A stretch of 64,000 nucleotides of DNA from Peptococcaceae bacterium BRH_c8a (GTDB taxonomy: Bacteria; Bacillota; Desulfotomaculia; Desulfotomaculales; Desulfallaceae), in the NCBI GenBank assembly GCA_000961575.1, contig LADP01000021.1, positions 62,001-126,000 on the forward strand, written 5' to 3'. The translations under genes were made by a program, and so were the position numbers. This document shows positions 61,648-64,000 of this stretch, in pieces (the stretch's first letter is position 1; each line of letters starts with the position of its first letter). Under the pieces are notes generated by a model that saw only the letters and a list, made by a program, of their open reading frames with translations, did no database searches and was not told the origin of the DNA.

Positions 61648-61905
61648 ATGCCCAGAGACATTTGTATTGTAGGGATCCTGGTAGAAGAGAGGGCCTGCCA
61701 TGCGCCGGAAGTACAGCAAGTTATCACCAGGTATGGCTCGCAGGTGATAAGCCGCTCAGGTATCCCGGACCCATCCAAAAGCAGGGGGATTATCACCCTG
61801 ACCATGGAAGCTAATGACCATGAGGCCGGGGCGCTGGTGGATGATTTGGAACGGGTGGATGGGGTAACCGCCAAAGCCATGTGTTTGGTGGAAGCACTGG
61901 AGTAA
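61648..61905 (+). CDS. TM1266-family iron-only hydrogenase system regulator (ACT-like)
   Basis: 85 residues from ATG at 61648 behind GGAGG; the frame runs back to 61492 without a ribosome site. An ACT/NikR-like fold of the TM1266 type: CIVGILVEERACHAPEVQQV, RYGSQVISRSGIPDPSKSRG, ITLTMEANDHEAGALVDDLE. The family is named for genes beside FeFe-hydrogenase maturation factors; none is in this window. It stands alone. Confidence 0.85.
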   Translation: MPRDICIVGILVEERACHAPEVQQVITRYGSQVISRSGIPDPSKSRGIITLTMEANDHEAGALVDDLERVDGVTAKAMCLVEALE

Positions 61906-62090
61906 AGTCCCTGCATGCAGATTAATAATACATAGTTATTGATATTAAGGTTTATTTGGCCTGGATATTTTTAGATATTCATAAACATCCAGCTGCTTAT
62001 TTCCGTATCCTTATAGAGGTAACCTTGAGCAACATAACTAGCTGATTAAATAATAATCAATGCTTCTGATACTTCGTTCTATGCCGCAGG

Positions 62091-62113
62091 CCTAATAAAT
62101 ATTATTATTTAGG
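62091..62113. promoter_or_regulatory. Candidate Fur/Zur operator
   Basis: CCTAATAAATATTATTATTT plus AGG is a 23-base palindrome with 9 of 11 pairs matching. Length and AT content fit Fur-family boxes. It lies just upstream of the -35 box of the regulator/transporter unit, an unusual place for a repressor. Confidence 0.4.
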
Positions 62114-62135
62114 GATAACTATTTCGTTGGAGGCA

Positions 62136-62164
62136 TTGACTTTTACCCGTAAAGAAGGTATTTT
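62136..62164 (+). promoter_or_regulatory. Sigma-A promoter of the Fur-family/ABC unit
   Basis: TTGACT, 17-base spacer, TATTTT, about 50 bases before the start at 62216. Confidence 0.6.
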
Positions 62165-62215
62165 ATTACTAAACAGGAATAATTCTTTTTTGTGTTTTGG
62201 ACAGGAGGAGAACTC

Positions 62216-62647
62216 TTGAACGTCCAGGAAATCATAACCAAGTTAAGAGAAAACGGTTATAAGATTACCCCGCAGAGACAGGAGATCATCGGTGTACTAA
62301 TGCTCGAGAAGAAGCACTTGACCGTGGAAGAAATCCATACCCGGATTGCACACCGTTACCCCAACCTGAGTCCGGATACGGTGTACCGTAACGTTGGTGT
62401 ATTGGCACAGCTGAACGTGCTGGCCCGGGCTGATTTCGGGGACGGTAAGGCCAGGTACAAATTAATGGAACATGACGGCCACAAGCACCATTTGGTGTGT
62501 TTGGGCTGTGGTAATTCAGAGGAAGTAGATTTTTGCCCTTTGGATTACATGGACGGCCGTACTTTCAGGGATAAAAAATTTGATGTTAGAAGACACAGCT
62601 TTGAAATCTACGGCTATTGCTGGGCCTGCCGGAAAAAGGAGGCTTAA
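62216..62647 (+). CDS. zur: Fur-family metalloregulator, probably Zur
   Basis: 143 residues from TTG at 62216 behind AGGAGGAG. N-terminal winged helix (KLRENGYKITPQRQEIIGVL, LSPDTVYRNVGVL), then a metal-binding domain: HDGHKHHLVCLGCG gives the first Cys pair and GYCWACRKK the second, the structural zinc site. It precedes genes for a zinc/manganese-type ABC transporter, so Zur is the best guess over Fur or PerR. Such proteins repress uptake genes when metal is plentiful. Confidence 0.85.
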   Translation: MNVQEIITKLRENGYKITPQRQEIIGVLMLEKKHLTVEEIHTRIAHRYPNLSPDTVYRNVGVLAQLNVLARADFGDGKARYKLMEHDGHKHHLVCLGCGNSEEVDFCPLDYMDGRTFRDKKFDVRRHSFEIYGYCWACRKKEA

Positions 62648-62722
62648 TAAAGTTGTTAAAGAGGTACGTTGAAATAACGGTTAATAATTTTTTAATTAAA
62701 TATGGACTCGGAGGTCGCTGTA

Positions 62723-63478
62723 ATGGTCATTGAACTAAACAATGTCCGGTTTACCTATGGCTGCCATCCGGTGTTGGATGGCGTTTCTCTGCAAGTTACA
62801 GCGGGCGAAATTGTTGGTATCACCGGTCCCAACGGCGCCGGTAAAACCACCCTGCTGCATTTAATAGTGGGACTGGTTCGGCCGCAGTCCGGAGAATTAA
62901 AGCTATTCGGTGTGCCTGCGGGAGTATTCAAAGAGCGCCATCAAATCGGCTTTGTCGGCCAACGGGCTTCTCACTTCAACCGCAGCTATCCGGCCACTGT
63001 ATATGAAGTGGTGCTTTCAGGACGAACGGCGCTGCGCGGGTTTTTCCGGTTTTTTAATCGTGAGGATCGGATTTGTGTCGAAGAAGCCCTGGGCCGGGTA
63101 GGCATGTTGGTCTACAGAAATGTTCCAGTGGGTGAATTGTCCGGCGGTCAGCAGCAGCGGGTGATGATTGCCCGCGCCCTAGCGCTGCGGCCACGCTTGC
63201 TGGTAATGGACGAACCAACCAACGGTGTGGATAATGCCGGGATTAAGGATTTAAGCCGGTTAATTGGCGGCCTGCGAGACGAGGGTATTACCATACTGGT
63301 GGTTTCCCATGAGCCGGGCTGGCTTACGGGATTGACCAGTAAGTGGGTGTGCCTGGATCGCAAAATTTGTTCATGCAATAGTCGTGTGTTTCCCCGGGAG
63401 GCCGGGTGGACCGAATGTTTGCCTGCCCGGAGCGAAAAAATTGGGTTGGGCTGTGCCGACAGCCCCGTCGGAGGTTAA
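62723..63478 (+). CDS. znuC: Metal ABC transporter ATP-binding protein (ZnuC-like)
   Basis: 251 residues from ATG at 62723 behind GGAGGTCG; ATG at 62702 is the alternative. Walker A GPNGAGKTT, the signature LSGGQQQR and Walker B LLVMDEPTNGVD are all present, with the switch His in VVSHE. A Cys-rich C-terminus (CLDRKICSCNSRVF) could bind metal. It powers import of zinc or manganese with the permease encoded 5 bases downstream and a binding protein not seen in the window. Confidence 0.9.
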   Translation: MVIELNNVRFTYGCHPVLDGVSLQVTAGEIVGITGPNGAGKTTLLHLIVGLVRPQSGELKLFGVPAGVFKERHQIGFVGQRASHFNRSYPATVYEVVLSGRTALRGFFRFFNREDRICVEEALGRVGMLVYRNVPVGELSGGQQQRVMIARALALRPRLLVMDEPTNGVDNAGIKDLSRLIGGLRDEGITILVVSHEPGWLTGLTSKWVCLDRKICSCNSRVFPREAGWTECLPARSEKIGLGCADSPVGG

Positions 63479-63483
63479 TCCGA

Positions 63484-64000
63484 ATGGAAATATTACAGTA
63501 CGATTTCATGCTTCGGGCCCTGGCGGTGGGGTTAATGATTGGCGTGGTTTGCCCGCTGGTGGGACTTTTTATCACCCTGCGCCGGATGTCTATGATTTCC
63601 GATGCCCTTTCGCATGTCTGTCTGTCTGGAGTGGCAGCTGGTCTTTTAGTCGGCGTACAGCCTATCCTGTCGGCGTCAGTCTTTGCCCTGGGCGGCGCGC
63701 TTTTAATCGAAGTGTTGCGTGAAAAATATCAGCACTATGCCGAATTGTCTATCGCCATCATCCTTTCTGCCGGTGTGGCGGTGGCGGCTATCATTATCGG
63801 CCTGGGTAACGGGTTGGGTGGTGGATTTATGAGTTATCTGTTTGGCAGTATTGTGCTCCTGACTACCCGAGACGTCACTTTAATAGCAACTATCGGTACT
63901 CCGGTGCTGCTGTTTACGCTGCTGTTTACCAAAGAAATGTTTAATATTACATTCGACGAAGAAGCCGCCCAGGCTTCTGGTCTGCCGGTAAAACTAATCA
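63484..64000 (+). CDS. znuB: Metal ABC transporter permease (ZnuB-like), cut by window end
   Basis: 172 codons are inside the window; the gene runs off the end. ATG at 63484, with GGAGG just inside the previous gene. ABC-3 family permease: GVVCPLVGLFITLRRMSMIS, DALSHVCLSGVAAGLLVG, and several membrane segments. FGSIVLLTTRDV is also typical. It forms the membrane channel for zinc or manganese uptake with ZnuC. Confidence 0.9.
   Translation, partial: MEILQYDFMLRALAVGLMIGVVCPLVGLFITLRRMSMISDALSHVCLSGVAAGLLVGVQPILSASVFALGGALLIEVLREKYQHYAELSIAIILSAGVAVAAIIIGLGNGLGGGFMSYLFGSIVLLTTRDVTLIATIGTPVLLFTLLFTKEMFNITFDEEAAQASGLPVKLI

Larger units (their letters stand above)
61906..62215. other. Intergenic region before the Fur-family gene
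   Basis: No coding sequence seen. It contains an AT-rich palindrome (62091-62113) and a sigma-A promoter (62136-62164), both described separately; the first 180 bases hold no feature I recognise. Confidence 0.5.

Overview
The window looks like chromosome from an anaerobic, spore-forming Gram-positive bacterium of the Desulfotomaculum/Pelotomaculum (Peptococcaceae) type. The reasons are: sporulation genes spoIVFA, spoIVFB and spo0B; the clostridial order PBP2-minCDE-rodA ... rng-rplU-rpmA-spo0B-obg-proB-nadD-yqeK-rsfS-leuS; many TTG/GTG starts behind strong GGAGG ribosome binding sites; a leucine T-box; oxygen-sensitive iron-sulfur and molybdopterin enzymes; and an ADP-forming acyl-CoA synthetase. 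No rRNA, tRNA, CRISPR array, transposase or prophage was seen. The assignment rests on gene content and order only.

Layout. 1-8.9 kb: end of a cell-shape/division cluster (PBP2, a short MinC, MinD, MinE, RodA), a SPOCS-like protein, the SpoIVFA/SpoIVFB pair and a radical-SAM pair. 9-21.8 kb: RNase E/G, L21 with its leader, L27, Spo0B, Obg, ProB (no proA next to it), NadD, an RRM protein, YqeK, RsfS, then a T-box that precedes an acyl-CoA synthetase and leuS. 22-34.4 kb: scattered single genes (pseudouridine synthase, DUF3786 iron-sulfur protein, hisG, rhomboid, PspC), an ADP-forming acyl-CoA synthetase with a Pta-N-like ATPase, a multi-PAS histidine kinase and a free-standing archaeal-type ThrRS editing domain. 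34.6-39.5 kb: a cytoplasmic molybdopterin oxidoreductase, a four-cluster ferredoxin and a NAD(P)H/FAD iron-sulfur oxidoreductase split by a frame change. 39.6-48.6 kb: accessory genes, mostly on the minus strand, centred on a tandem-GTPase dynamin with three small coiled-coil/membrane partners and a zinc phospholipase C-like protein. 48.7-64 kb: MurJ, an ArsR regulator, a TIGR01212 radical-SAM protein, a VanW/G5 protein, GAPDH, a thioesterase, a 40-residue cysteine-rich protein, a cNMP-CBS-DUF294 protein with a DnaQ exonuclease, a GH15 glucoamylase-like protein, a TM1266-type regulator, and the start of a Fur-family/zinc ABC transporter operon.

Intergenic space carries several dispersed repeat families: (i) perfect inverted repeats with GGGGTCAGGCC ends and unrelated interiors; (ii) a loopless 80-bp perfect palindrome with TTGGTGCCAGG ends, plus a half copy elsewhere; (iii) AGTCAGT/AGTCAGG heptamer arrays in face-to-face arms around short unique spacers, at seven clear and two weaker loci; (iv) a TCATTCTGA...GAAGAATCT repeat at four loci. 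Two genes have 3' ends written by such repeats.

The best candidates for undescribed biology are the dynamin/small-protein/phospholipase-like cluster (44.1-48.6 kb), the NAD(P)H-linked soluble molybdoenzyme module (34.6-39.5 kb), the lone ThrRS editing domain, the acyl-CoA synthetase placed under the leuS T-box, and the repeat families.
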